64,000 nucleotides of DNA from Bacteroidaceae bacterium (GTDB taxonomy: Bacteria > Bacteroidota > Bacteroidia > Bacteroidales > Bacteroidaceae), in assembly GCA_017469925.1 (NCBI GenBank), contig JAFUFK010000010.1, positions 1-64,000 of the forward strand. Direction: 5' to 3'. The notes beneath the pieces are model-generated. The model did not search any database and was not told the DNA's origin. It saw only the letters and a program-made list of their open reading frames with translations. The translations under genes and the position numbers were made by a program. Positions 33,219 to 41,129 of this stretch are shown here, in pieces; within the stretch, counting starts at the first letter, position 1; the number at the start of each line of letters is the position of its first letter.

Positions 33219-34655
33219 ATGGAAAGAGGCAAAATCACCGTGGCGGGCATCGGGCCTGGCAGTAAGGAAGACATCACACCGGCGGTACTGGAGGCCGTGA
33301 GGGGTGCGGACGTTGTCGTCGGATACAAGTATTATTTCCAGTTCATCGAGCCGTACCTGAAGCCCGGGTGCCAGTGCATCGACACGGGCATGAAGCGGGA
33401 ACGCGAGCGTGCCGAGCAGGCCTTCGCCTTCGCTAAGCAGGGCAAGGACGTCGTGTTCATCTCCAGTGGCGACGCCGGCATCTATGGCATGACACCGCTT
33501 ATCTACGAGATGGCGAGAGACGAGGGAGCCTCTACATGTTCTGTGCTCGGCGACTCCGTCGTCGAGATAGTCTCCCTCCCTGGCATCAGCGCCTTCCAGA
33601 AGGCGGCGTCGCTGCTTGGCTGCCCTATGGGGCACGACTTTTGTGTCTTGTCCTTGAGCGACCTAATGACGCCGTGGGAAACCATCGAGCGTCGCATCCG
33701 AGCCGCCGCAGTGGGCGACTTCGTGACCGCGGTGTATAACCCGAAATCCCACGGACGTTACTGGCAACTGTACCGACTGGTAGAAATCTTCCTCCAGGAG
33801 GGACGCAGCGAAGATACGCCCGTCGGCTTCGTACGTCAGGCGGGACGCGAGGACGAGGCCGTAACCTTGACCACGCTCGGTCAGTTCGACCCCGAAGAGG
33901 TGGACATGTTCACGGTCGTCATCATCGGCAACTCGCAGTCGTATCGCTGGGGCGACAAGTTCATCACGCCCCGAGGATACTACCGTGAGGCTACGGACGA
34001 GGCCGCCAAGCCTGGGCAGCAAATCATGATGCAGTCCTTCCGTACCATCCTCAAGGAAATGAAGCAGCCGGACGTGCCGCGCTGGCGTCTGTGGCCCATG
34101 CTGCATGCCATACACACGACGGTGGACTTCGGCATGGAGGAATGCCTGTGGATGGACGACCGCGCCACCGAGACATTATATAACAAGGTAAAGGGCGGTA
34201 CGCTGCGACACATAGTGACTGACGTGACGATGGCCGCCAGTGGCATCCGCAAGGGAGCCTTGGACAGGCTGGGCATCGAGGTACATTGCTACATCAACGA
34301 CCCGCGCTCCAGGCAGATAGCCGCCGACCGTGGCATCACACGCAGCCAGGCCTGCATGCGTCTGGCCGCCGAGGAATATCCCGAAGCCCTCTATGTCGTG
34401 GGCAATGCCCCCACGGCGCTCTTCGAGATTTGCGACCTCGTTCGCTCGAGGAAGATACGTCCCGCCGGCCTCATCGCCGCGCCCGTTGGCTTCGTCCATG
34501 TGTGCGAAAGCAAGCACGCCGCCAAGACCCTGCGCCACATCCCCAAGATTATCGTCGAGGGTCGCAAGGGCGGCTCGAACCTGGCCGCCACGCTCTGCAA
34601 CGCCATCCTCACCTACGACGATGCCGAACAACTGCGGCCTGGCAGGGACTTGTAG
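33219..34655 (+). CDS. cobJ: precorrin-3B C17-methyltransferase / precorrin-8X methylmutase fusion (CobJ/CbiH-CbiC)
   Basis: A 478-residue fusion of two corrin-ring enzymes. Residues about 1-245 form a tetrapyrrole methylase (AGIGPGSKEDITPAVLEAV, FISSGDAGIYGM, AVYNPKSHGR, FTVVIIGNSQSY). Residues about 270-478 form a CbiC/CobH methylmutase with the catalytic His in HAIHTTVDFG and the late GFVHVCESK and IIVEGRKGGSNLAA motifs. The ATG at 33219 is preferred; a TTG two codons upstream is possible. It is the first GC-rich gene after the AT-rich island and shows no nearby TAnnTTTG promoter. The same fusion is known in Bacteroidetes. Confidence 0.92.
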   Translation: MERGKITVAGIGPGSKEDITPAVLEAVRGADVVVGYKYYFQFIEPYLKPGCQCIDTGMKRERERAEQAFAFAKQGKDVVFISSGDAGIYGMTPLIYEMARDEGASTCSVLGDSVVEIVSLPGISAFQKAASLLGCPMGHDFCVLSLSDLMTPWETIERRIRAAAVGDFVTAVYNPKSHGRYWQLYRLVEIFLQEGRSEDTPVGFVRQAGREDEAVTLTTLGQFDPEEVDMFTVVIIGNSQSYRWGDKFITPRGYYREATDEAAKPGQQIMMQSFRTILKEMKQPDVPRWRLWPMLHAIHTTVDFGMEECLWMDDRATETLYNKVKGGTLRHIVTDVTMAASGIRKGALDRLGIEVHCYINDPRSRQIAADRGITRSQACMRLAAEEYPEALYVVGNAPTALFEICDLVRSRKIRPAGLIAAPVGFVHVCESKHAAKTLRHIPKIIVEGRKGGSNLAATLCNAILTYDDAEQLRPGRDL

Positions 34656-34695
34656 GGGAGTTCAAAATGCATAGTTCATAGTTCAAAGTTGCATC
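34656..34695. repeat. TTCAAAG/TTCATAG junction microrepeat
   Basis: AGTTCAAAATGCATAGTTCA-type words fill the gap between the cobJ-cbiC fusion and cbiET. The same word family appears inside rnr (4075-4110). Confidence 0.5.
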
Positions 34696-36144
34696 ATGCG
34701 CTTCATCGTCATTGGAATAACCGACAATCCGCAGCCGTGGTTCCCGCCTGAGGTCATGGAGATTATCAGGCAGGGGCAGGTGTTCTCGGGCGGACGGCGG
34801 CATCACGAGATAGTGATGCCACTGCTACCTCCCGATGCCCGATGGATAGACATTACCGCGCCGCTGGACAAGGTGTTCGAGGAGTATAGAGAACTCCAGC
34901 CCCCCCCCCAGCCCCTCCCTTGTAGGGAGGGGAGTAGTAACATTATGCCCCTTATTAATAGAAGTGCTGGCTCCCCTCCCTATCAGGGAGGGGCTGGGGG
35001 TGGGTCTGCCATTATCGTCTTCGCCTCAGGCGACCCGCTTTTCTTCGGGTTTGCCACGACGATACAGCGGCGGATGCCCGAGGCTGAACTGGTGGTGTTC
35101 CCGACGCTGAACTCGCTGCAAATGCTGGCTCACAGGCTGACGATGCCTTACCACGACATGAGAATCGTGTCGCTGACGGGCCGCCCCTGGCCCGACTTCG
35201 ACCGAGCGCTGATAGAACGCACGCCGAAGATAGGCATCTTGACGGACAAGGAACATACGCCCTCGGCCATCGCCCAGCGGATGCTGGAGTACGGCTATCG
35301 GGACTACCGGATGCACGTCGGCGAGCACTTGGGGCACCCTGGTCTGGAGCGTGTCGTCTCGCTCTCATTAGAGGAGGCCGCCAAGGAAGCGTTCGCGATG
35401 CCGAATTGCATTATATTAGACCCTCCCCCCGCCCTCCCGTGTAGGGAGGGAGAAGTAACTTCCGTGGATAAAGAGCAGGGACCTTCAAGACTATCCTCTC
35501 CCTCCCTACAAGGGAGGGCGGGGGGAGGGTCTCCTTACGGCCTGCCCGATGCGTCGTTTGCCTTACTGGACGGGCGGGCGAAGATGATAACGAAGATGCC
35601 CATTCGTCTGCTGACCTTGCAGGCACTGGACCTGCCTCGGCGGCGCACGCTCTGGGACATCGGGGCATGCACGGGCAGCGTCTCGATTGAAGCGCGCCTG
35701 CTGTTCCCCCACCTGCGCATCGAGGCTTTCGAGGTAAGGCCCGAGTGCGAGGCCATCATCCACGAGAACATGCGGCGGCATGGTGCCCCGGGCATCGGGG
35801 TACACATCGGGGACTTCCGCTTGGTAAGTTGCGACTCAGTCGCAACAGACGCAACGGGGAAGCAGGCCGGGAGCCCCGACGAGGAGGGGCCATACGGGCG
35901 GCCTGACGCCGTCTTCATCGGGGGGCACGGGGGCCATCTGCGGGACATCATGGAGAAAGTCCTGCGATACCTGGCGCCCGACGGCGTAATCGTGATGAAC
36001 AGCGTCGCGGCCCCTCGGGTCAGCAGGGACAGCTTCCGGCTCTGGAACGAAGCGTGCGCCGAACTGCACCTGCGGCAGGACGAGCCCACAAGAATACAAC
36101 TCAATGACAACCATCCCATAACGATACTACGATGCAGAAGATAG
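34696..36144 (+). CDS. cbiET: precorrin-6Y methyltransferase/decarboxylase (CbiE-CbiT fusion) with two in-frame repeat elements
   Basis: A 482-residue CobL-type fusion; such fusions are usually nearer 400. CbiE (about 1-240) has IIRQGQVFSGGRRHHE, ASGDPLFFGFATT and the HVGEHLGHPGLERV region. CbiT (about 280-482) has the SAM-binding WDIGACTGSVSIEA and DAVFIGGHGG. Two inverted-repeat elements are inserted in frame: 34897-35007 (residues ~69-104) just before the GDP loop strand, and 35418-35532 (~241-279) in the CbiE-CbiT linker; a third loop (35828-35880) carries a 19-nt palindrome. The key motifs are intact, so activity is likely retained. It is 40 nt after cobJ and overlaps the next gene by 13 nt. 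Confidence 0.92.
   Translation: MRFIVIGITDNPQPWFPPEVMEIIRQGQVFSGGRRHHEIVMPLLPPDARWIDITAPLDKVFEEYRELQPPPQPLPCREGSSNIMPLINRSAGSPPYQGGAGGGSAIIVFASGDPLFFGFATTIQRRMPEAELVVFPTLNSLQMLAHRLTMPYHDMRIVSLTGRPWPDFDRALIERTPKIGILTDKEHTPSAIAQRMLEYGYRDYRMHVGEHLGHPGLERVVSLSLEEAAKEAFAMPNCIILDPPPALPCREGEVTSVDKEQGPSRLSSPSLQGRAGGGSPYGLPDASFALLDGRAKMITKMPIRLLTLQALDLPRRRTLWDIGACTGSVSIEARLLFPHLRIEAFEVRPECEAIIHENMRRHGAPGIGVHIGDFRLVSCDSVATDATGKQAGSPDEEGPYGRPDAVFIGGHGGHLRDIMEKVLRYLAPDGVIVMNSVAAPRVSRDSFRLWNEACAELHLRQDEPTRIQLNDNHPITILRCRR
34897..35007 (+). repeat. in-frame inverted-repeat element, copy 1
   Basis: Left arm (34897-34934) and right arm (34971-35007) are imperfect inverted copies; each arm itself has a CCCCTCCC...GGGAGGGG hairpin. 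It is translated as PPPQPLPCREGSSN... and ends AGGGS. The left arm includes a run of 10 C (34900-34909). Confidence 0.85.
35418..35532 (+). repeat. in-frame inverted-repeat element, copy 2
   Basis: Left arm 35418-35453 and right arm 35497-35532 are 36 bp each and match as inverted repeats at 35 of 36 positions. Outer ends are AGACCCTCCCCCC and GGGGGGAGGGTCT; inner halves form CCCTCCC/GGGAGGG hairpins. Translated as DPPPALPCREGEV... ending RAGGGS. Confidence 0.9.
35828..35846 (+). repeat. 19-nt palindrome in the cbiT loop
   Basis: GTTGCGACTCAGTCGCAAC is a palindrome apart from its central base, followed by a partial copy GACGCAAC. It encodes part of an extra loop (VSCDSVATDATGK) just before DAVFIGG. 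Confidence 0.6.
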
Positions 36145-38009
36145 CCTTGATACCCACAGGGCAGGCCGGAAGCGACGTGGCCGACCGCCTGTCGCAGGCC
36201 CTCATGCCCGACCTTGCGTGTACAACCCTCGCCCGACAGCAGGTCGCCGACCGCTGGAGGGAGTTCGATGCCCTGGTCTTCATCGGCGCCATGGGCATTT
36301 GTGTGCGCACCATCGCCCCGCTGATAGAGGACAAACACCGCGACCCTGCCGTGGTGTGCATTGACACTCAGTGTCAATACGCCATACCCGTGCTCTCCGG
36401 CCACATCGGCGGCGCCAACGAACTGGCCCGACGGCTGGCCGACATCCTCGGGGCCATGCCCGTCGTCACCACGCAGAGCGACGCGCGAGGGCTCTGGCCG
36501 CTGGACACCCTCGCCCAGCGCTTCGGCTGGACAATCGCCCGAGGCGAAGAGCAAATGAACCCGTGCATCTTCGCCTTTGTCAATGGCGAGCCCACCGCCT
36601 TGCTCATAGAGGCGCGGGACGAAGGCACCGACTACATGGAACGGACGCTCCCGCCACACGTCACCCCCATCCGCGACATCAGCGAGGCGACGACAGGGAA
36701 GTTCCGCCTCGTCATCGTGGTCTCGCCCTACCGTCGCCCCGTGCCCGAGGCGATGCTCATGCTACACTTCGTGCCCCGCGTGCTGACCGTGGGCCTCGGC
36801 CTTGCCCACCAAGCCGCGCCAGCCGACCGCATCCTGCGCGAAATCGGCGAGGCGATGGAGGCCCAGGGGCTCTATCCCTGCGCACGCCGCTACGCGACCA
36901 TCGACCTCAAGGCCGACGAGCCCGTCGTCCGACAGTTACAGGCCGAGGGCCACGAAGTCCAGTTCTTCCGGGCCGAAGAACTGGCCGCCGTCCACGTGCC
37001 CAACCCGAGCCCGACCGTCCAGCAGCACGTCGGCACCCCCAGCGTCGCCGAGGCATCGGCCATCCTGGCCTCGGGCGGTGGCACCCTCATCGTCCCGAAG
37101 ATGAAGGGGAAGGATTGGACGGTGGCGGTGGCAATCAGACCCACCCCCCAGCCCCTCCCTTGTAGGGAGGGGAGTGGTCACCTTATGGAGACGCAGGAGG
37201 AAGAACATTATACTCCCCTCTCTACAAGGGAGGGGTATGGGGGTGGGTCCCTGCCCCATGTGGAAATAGTCGGCGCAGGCCCGGGTGACCCCGACCTGAT
37301 ATCCGTGCGCGGACGGCGCTTCCTTGAACGGGCAGACCTCATACTCTACGCCGGCAGCCTCGTACCGAAGGCACTGACGACGTGCCACAAGCCGGGCGCC
37401 GTCGTCCGCTCGTCGGCAGACATGACACTGGAGGAACAGTGCGCACTGATGCACGAACACTACCGCAAGGGCCACCTCATCGTGCGCCTGCATACGGGCG
37501 ACCCCTGCATCTTCGGCGCGATACAGGAGCAGATGGCCTACTTCGACCGCGAGGGAATGTCGTATCACATCACCCCCGGCATCTCGTCGTTCCTGGCCGC
37601 AGCCGCCGAACTTCGCTCGCAGTTCACCATACCCGAGCGCACGCAGACCATCATCCTCACGCGCGGAGAGGGCCGAACGCCCATGCCCGAGGCCGAGCAG
37701 TTGCGCCACCTCGCCCGTAGCCGTTCCACCATGTGCATCTTCCTCTCCGCCTCCATCGTCGACGACGTCCAGACGCAACTCCTGGAGCATTACCCGCCGA
37801 CGACCCCCGTTGCCGCCTGCTACCACCTGACGTGGCCCGACCAGCGCATCTACCGTGGCCAGTTATCCCAGTTAGCCTCGCTCGTCAAGTCCCACGGCCT
37901 GACGCTCACCACCATGCTCGTCGTGGGCGACGCCATCGACAACCGAAAAGGTCTCTCAGAATTGTATAACAAAGCGTTCACCCACCTATTTCGGAAAGGT
38001 CAAGCATGA
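36132..38009 (+). CDS. cbiGF: cobalt-precorrin-5A hydrolase / precorrin-4 C11-methyltransferase fusion (CbiG-CbiF)
   Basis: A 625-residue fusion. The CbiG part (about 1-335) has IALIPTGQAGSDVAD, ALVFIGAMGICVRTIAPL, SGHIGGANELAR and TPSVAEASA. The CbiF/CobM methylase (about 372-620) has IVGAGPGDPDLISVRG, ADLILYAGSLV, HTGDPCIFGAI and ITPGISSFLAAAA. An inverted-repeat element (37137-37250) lies exactly at the joint and encodes RPTPQPLPCREG...GYGGGS as the linker. CbiG opens the delta-lactone of cobalt-precorrin-5A, releasing acetaldehyde; CbiF methylates C11 of cobalt-precorrin-4. It overlaps cbiET by 13 nt and cbiJD by 4 nt. Confidence 0.93.
   Translation: MQKIALIPTGQAGSDVADRLSQALMPDLACTTLARQQVADRWREFDALVFIGAMGICVRTIAPLIEDKHRDPAVVCIDTQCQYAIPVLSGHIGGANELARRLADILGAMPVVTTQSDARGLWPLDTLAQRFGWTIARGEEQMNPCIFAFVNGEPTALLIEARDEGTDYMERTLPPHVTPIRDISEATTGKFRLVIVVSPYRRPVPEAMLMLHFVPRVLTVGLGLAHQAAPADRILREIGEAMEAQGLYPCARRYATIDLKADEPVVRQLQAEGHEVQFFRAEELAAVHVPNPSPTVQQHVGTPSVAEASAILASGGGTLIVPKMKGKDWTVAVAIRPTPQPLPCREGSGHLMETQEEEHYTPLSTREGYGGGSLPHVEIVGAGPGDPDLISVRGRRFLERADLILYAGSLVPKALTTCHKPGAVVRSSADMTLEEQCALMHEHYRKGHLIVRLHTGDPCIFGAIQEQMAYFDREGMSYHITPGISSFLAAAAELRSQFTIPERTQTIILTRGEGRTPMPEAEQLRHLARSRSTMCIFLSASIVDDVQTQLLEHYPPTTPVAACYHLTWPDQRIYRGQLSQLASLVKSHGLTLTTMLVVGDAIDNRKGLSELYNKAFTHLFRKGQA
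37137..37250 (+). repeat. in-frame inverted-repeat element, copy 3, at the CbiG/CbiF joint
   Basis: Left arm 37137-37174 and right arm 37213-37249 are inverted repeats with about four mismatches; the AGACCCACCCCC end matches copy 1. It is translated in the same frame as copies 1 and 2 (PQPLPCREGS...GGGS). Confidence 0.87.
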
Positions 38010-39739
38010 TTTTGGTATTTGGAGGAACCACGGAGGGACGACAAGCCATCAAGGCCCTGGAGGCGGCGGGGCAGCCCTACTTCTATTCGACAAAAACGGG
38101 AGAGCAGGAGGTCGTGTTGCACCACGGCGTGCGCACCGACGGCGCTATGGATGCCGATGAAATGGCGCGTTTTTGCCGCAAGAACGACATTCGCCTCATC
38201 GTCGATGCCGCCCACCCCTTCGCCTCACGCCTGCACCAGACCATTGGCGACGTCGCCGCCTCGCTCCGCCTTCCCGTCGTCCGTTTCGAGCGCATCTATC
38301 CGCCACGCCAAACCGATATCACATGGATTGACGACTACCGGGAAGTGCCGACGGACGTATCAACCCTACTTGCCACCACGGGTGTGCAGAGCATCCGTCA
38401 ACTACAGTGGTTGGAGAAACGTGGCGTGAAAGTCGTCTATCGCATCCTGAACAGGGAGTCGTCTATCGCGTTGGCAAGAAATCAAGGAGCCCGGGACGAA
38501 CAACTTTGCTACTACGAAGAACCGGCCGACATGCCCTCAGGGGCCGATGCCCTACTGCTCAAAGAGTCCGGCCTCACGGGTGGTTTCGTGGAGAAGGTGG
38601 AGGAGGCACGCCGACGGGGGATGCGCATCATCGCCCTGCGGCGGCCACCCATGCCAGAATCGTTCGTCACCGTCGATGGCGAGCACGGACTGCGTCGCAT
38701 GGTGGAACGGCTATTGCCAGAGTTCTTCCCGTTGAAGAGCGGACTGACCACAGGCACCTGCGCTACGGCTGCTGCCGTAGCTGCAACGGTGAGACTGACG
38801 AAAGGCGAAACACCTGCCGAGGTTCCCATCCGATTGCCCAATGGCGAGACCATCAACGTGGCGGTTGGCTACGGCGAGGACTATGCCTACTGCATCAAAG
38901 AGAGCGGCGACGACCCCGATGTAACTAACGGCATCGAGATTCGCGCACAAGCCGAAAGGGCGAACAACTTTGAAATACGGAGCGGAAGTGGCATCGGTCG
39001 TTTCACACTACCTGGTTTCGACTTCCCACCAGGTGAGCCAGCCATCAATCGCATACCACGCGAGATGCTCCGAAACAATATCAGGGAAAGGGTTCGCATC
39101 ACCCTGTCCGTCCCCAACGGTGAGGAGATTGCCCACCGCACCTTCAACCCTCGGCTCGGCATCGAGGGAGGCATCAGTATCATCGGTGTCAGCGGCATTG
39201 TCATGCCCTACTCGGAGGAAGCCTTCATCCAGAGCATCCGTAAGTGCATGGAGGTGGCCCGTGCCAGCCAGTCGCCACGCATCGTCATCGGCAGTGGAAT
39301 GAAGAGCGAACAGCAGTTGCGCCACCTCTATCCTGACCTGCCCTCGCAGGCCTTCGTGGAGTATGGCAACTACATCGGCGAGACCTTGAAAATCGCCGAT
39401 GAAATGGGCATAAATCGCATGACCCTGGGTATTATGATAGGCAAGGCCGTGAAACTCGCCCAAGGGCATCTCGATACGCACAGCCGTCGCGTCACCATGG
39501 ACCGCACCTTCGTCGCCCAACTCCTGCGCGAAGCCGACTGCTCGACAGCGGCCATCGCCCACATCGATGGCATCACCATCGCCCGCGAACTCTGGGACAT
39601 TCTCTCACCCTCCGAGGCAGCTCGTTTTTCCGAGGTCGTCGTCCGCCATTGCTATCGGCATTGCAAGCCCCTGTTACCCAAAGGCGAACTCACCATCCTC
39701 CTCCTTGACGACAAGGGTGGAATCTATGGTAAAAAATAA
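38006..39739 (+). CDS. cbiJD: precorrin-6A reductase / cobalt-precorrin-5B C1-methyltransferase fusion (CbiJ-CbiD)
   Basis: A 577-residue fusion. CbiJ/CobK (about 1-245) starts MILVFGGTTEGRQAIKAL and has DAAHPFASRLHQ, YRILNRESS and LLKESGLTGG. CbiD (about 247-577) starts LKSGLTTGTCATAAAVAA and has NPRLGIEGGISIIGVSGIV, VEYGNYIGETL and the late HIDGITIARELWD. It completes the C1 methylation and C18-C19 reduction steps of the cobalt-early pathway. It overlaps cbiGF by 4 nt and is followed by a strong terminator. Confidence 0.95.
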   Translation: MILVFGGTTEGRQAIKALEAAGQPYFYSTKTGEQEVVLHHGVRTDGAMDADEMARFCRKNDIRLIVDAAHPFASRLHQTIGDVAASLRLPVVRFERIYPPRQTDITWIDDYREVPTDVSTLLATTGVQSIRQLQWLEKRGVKVVYRILNRESSIALARNQGARDEQLCYYEEPADMPSGADALLLKESGLTGGFVEKVEEARRRGMRIIALRRPPMPESFVTVDGEHGLRRMVERLLPEFFPLKSGLTTGTCATAAAVAATVRLTKGETPAEVPIRLPNGETINVAVGYGEDYAYCIKESGDDPDVTNGIEIRAQAERANNFEIRSGSGIGRFTLPGFDFPPGEPAINRIPREMLRNNIRERVRITLSVPNGEEIAHRTFNPRLGIEGGISIIGVSGIVMPYSEEAFIQSIRKCMEVARASQSPRIVIGSGMKSEQQLRHLYPDLPSQAFVEYGNYIGETLKIADEMGINRMTLGIMIGKAVKLAQGHLDTHSRRVTMDRTFVAQLLREADCSTAAIAHIDGITIARELWDILSPSEAARFSEVVVRHCYRHCKPLLPKGELTILLLDDKGGIYGKK

Positions 39740-39770
39740 ACGAACGTGCTGTTGGGCACGTTCGTTTATT
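39735..39770. terminator. terminator after the cbi operon
   Basis: AATAAACGAACGTGC (39735-39749) pairs perfectly with GCACGTTCGTTTATT (39756-39770) around a 6-nt loop. The A- and T-rich ends let it work in both directions. Confidence 0.8.
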
Positions 39771-39980
39771 CGATAAGTGCGAAATAATAAGCTTATACAT
39801 CTATGAATCGGGATTTCTCCCCCGATATCGCCACAAAGTTACATATTAATATTTGCACATCCAAATCTTAGACGCGAAAAACTCCTTTCGGATAGTCTCA
39901 AAATGTAGAATCTAAGCAATAGGAAGTTTGTACCTTATTGTAAAGTTATCAGCATACAGATGCATTCCCTTTTACAACAG

Positions 39981-40107
39981 GTTGCAAAAGCAAGAAGAGT
40001 TAGTTGCTAAAACAAAATATAAGTTTGGAATGTGTGTTCTAAACTTTGGAACGTATGTACCAAACTTTGGAACGTACGTTCATAACTTTGGTAATTTTTA
40101 TACAAAT
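39981..40107. repeat. array B: units at 21-22 nt spacing
   Basis: TTTGG words start at 40024, 40045, 40066 and 40087 (step 21), as TTTGGAACGTATGTACCAAA-like near-palindromes; GAACGTACGTTC (40069-40080) is a perfect palindrome. Two GTTGC words at 39981 and 40003 (step 22) precede them. It lies between the converging cbi operon and btuC-like permease gene. The remaining 39771-39980 is AT-rich and holds nothing I recognise. Confidence 0.7.
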
Positions 40108-41129
40108 TAATATTGCCCCTTCCGGCGGAAGAGGACATAGGCGATGACGGGCGCACCGACAAGGGCGGTGACGCTGTTGACGGGGAGTGCACCCTCAAAG
40201 CCGGGCATACGGGCGATAAGGTTACAAAGAAGGGCCAGACAAGCCCCGACGAGCGCCGTAGCAGGCATCAGCAGACGATGGTCGCTGGTACGGAAGATGC
40301 TGCGCGCCAAATGGGGCACGGCCAGGCCGATGAACATGATGGGGCCGCAGTAGGCCGTGACGATGGCCACGAGTACGCCCGACGAGGCGATGACCATCAT
40401 GCGCGAGCGGCGCACGTCGAGCCCGAGGTTTTGGGCATAGTCGTCGCCAAGCAGCAGGAGGTTCATCTGCTTCACCAGCAGCATACTCAAGGGCAACAGT
40501 ATCACCATCAATACGACAAAGAGCACCATCTGGTCGCCCGAGACACGGGCAAACGAGCCAAGCCCCCAGACGACGTAGGCCTTGATGTCCTCCTCGTTGG
40601 AGAAGAACTTCAGCACGCCGATGACGGCATTGGCCAGGTAGCCTATCATCACGCCGATGATGAGCAGCGTAACGTCGCCCTTCACCTTCTGCGACACGTA
40701 GAGGATGAGCGCCATGACGGCCAGCGCCCCCACGATGGCCCCGACGGACATCGCCACGTCGCCGAGGTAGCCCAGTCGGCTCAGCGCCACGCCGCCCAGC
40801 GAGCCCGACATCAGCACCACGAAGGCCACGCCAAGCGAGGCTCCGTTCGAGATACCGAGCACCGAGGGACCTGCCAGCGGATTGCGGAAGACGGTCTGCA
40901 TTTGCAGACCGCTCACCGCCAGACCTGCCCCCGCCACAGTGGCGGTCAACGCCTGCGGCACGCGACTGCTCCACACGATATTTCGCCAGATTTCCTGCTC
41001 GTCACCCCGACCAAACAGGATGCCAAGCACATCAAGCATGGGGATGCGCACCGTCCCCAACAGCAGATTGAGGACGAAGAACAGGGCCAAAAGGGCCAAA
41101 AGCAGGAGGAAGAGGACGGACTTCTTCAT
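40107..41129 (-). CDS. FecCD/BtuC-family permease, second copy
   Basis: A 340-residue inner-membrane permease with about ten helices, paralogous to the one at 11365. Landmarks are SRVPQALTATVAGAGLAVSG, QTVFRNPLAGPSVLGISNGA and GLAVPHLARSIF. It overlaps the upstream binding-protein gene by 4 nt. No ATPase gene accompanies this pair, so it may share BtuD at 8696 or one encoded elsewhere. Corrinoid or iron-chelate transport is likely; the absence of a riboswitch upstream weakens the B12 assignment. Confidence 0.85.
   Translation of the reverse strand: MKKSVLFLLLLALLALFFVLNLLLGTVRIPMLDVLGILFGRGDEQEIWRNIVWSSRVPQALTATVAGAGLAVSGLQMQTVFRNPLAGPSVLGISNGASLGVAFVVLMSGSLGGVALSRLGYLGDVAMSVGAIVGALAVMALILYVSQKVKGDVTLLIIGVMIGYLANAVIGVLKFFSNEEDIKAYVVWGLGSFARVSGDQMVLFVVLMVILLPLSMLLVKQMNLLLLGDDYAQNLGLDVRRSRMMVIASSGVLVAIVTAYCGPIMFIGLAVPHLARSIFRTSDHRLLMPATALVGACLALLCNLIARMPGFEGALPVNSVTALVGAPVIAYVLFRRKGQY

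Noticed and set aside
34897-35007. Inverted-repeat element as an intrinsic terminator or a frame-breaking insertion
   Set aside because: It lies inside an intact reading frame with catalytic motifs before and after, and lacks a U-run.
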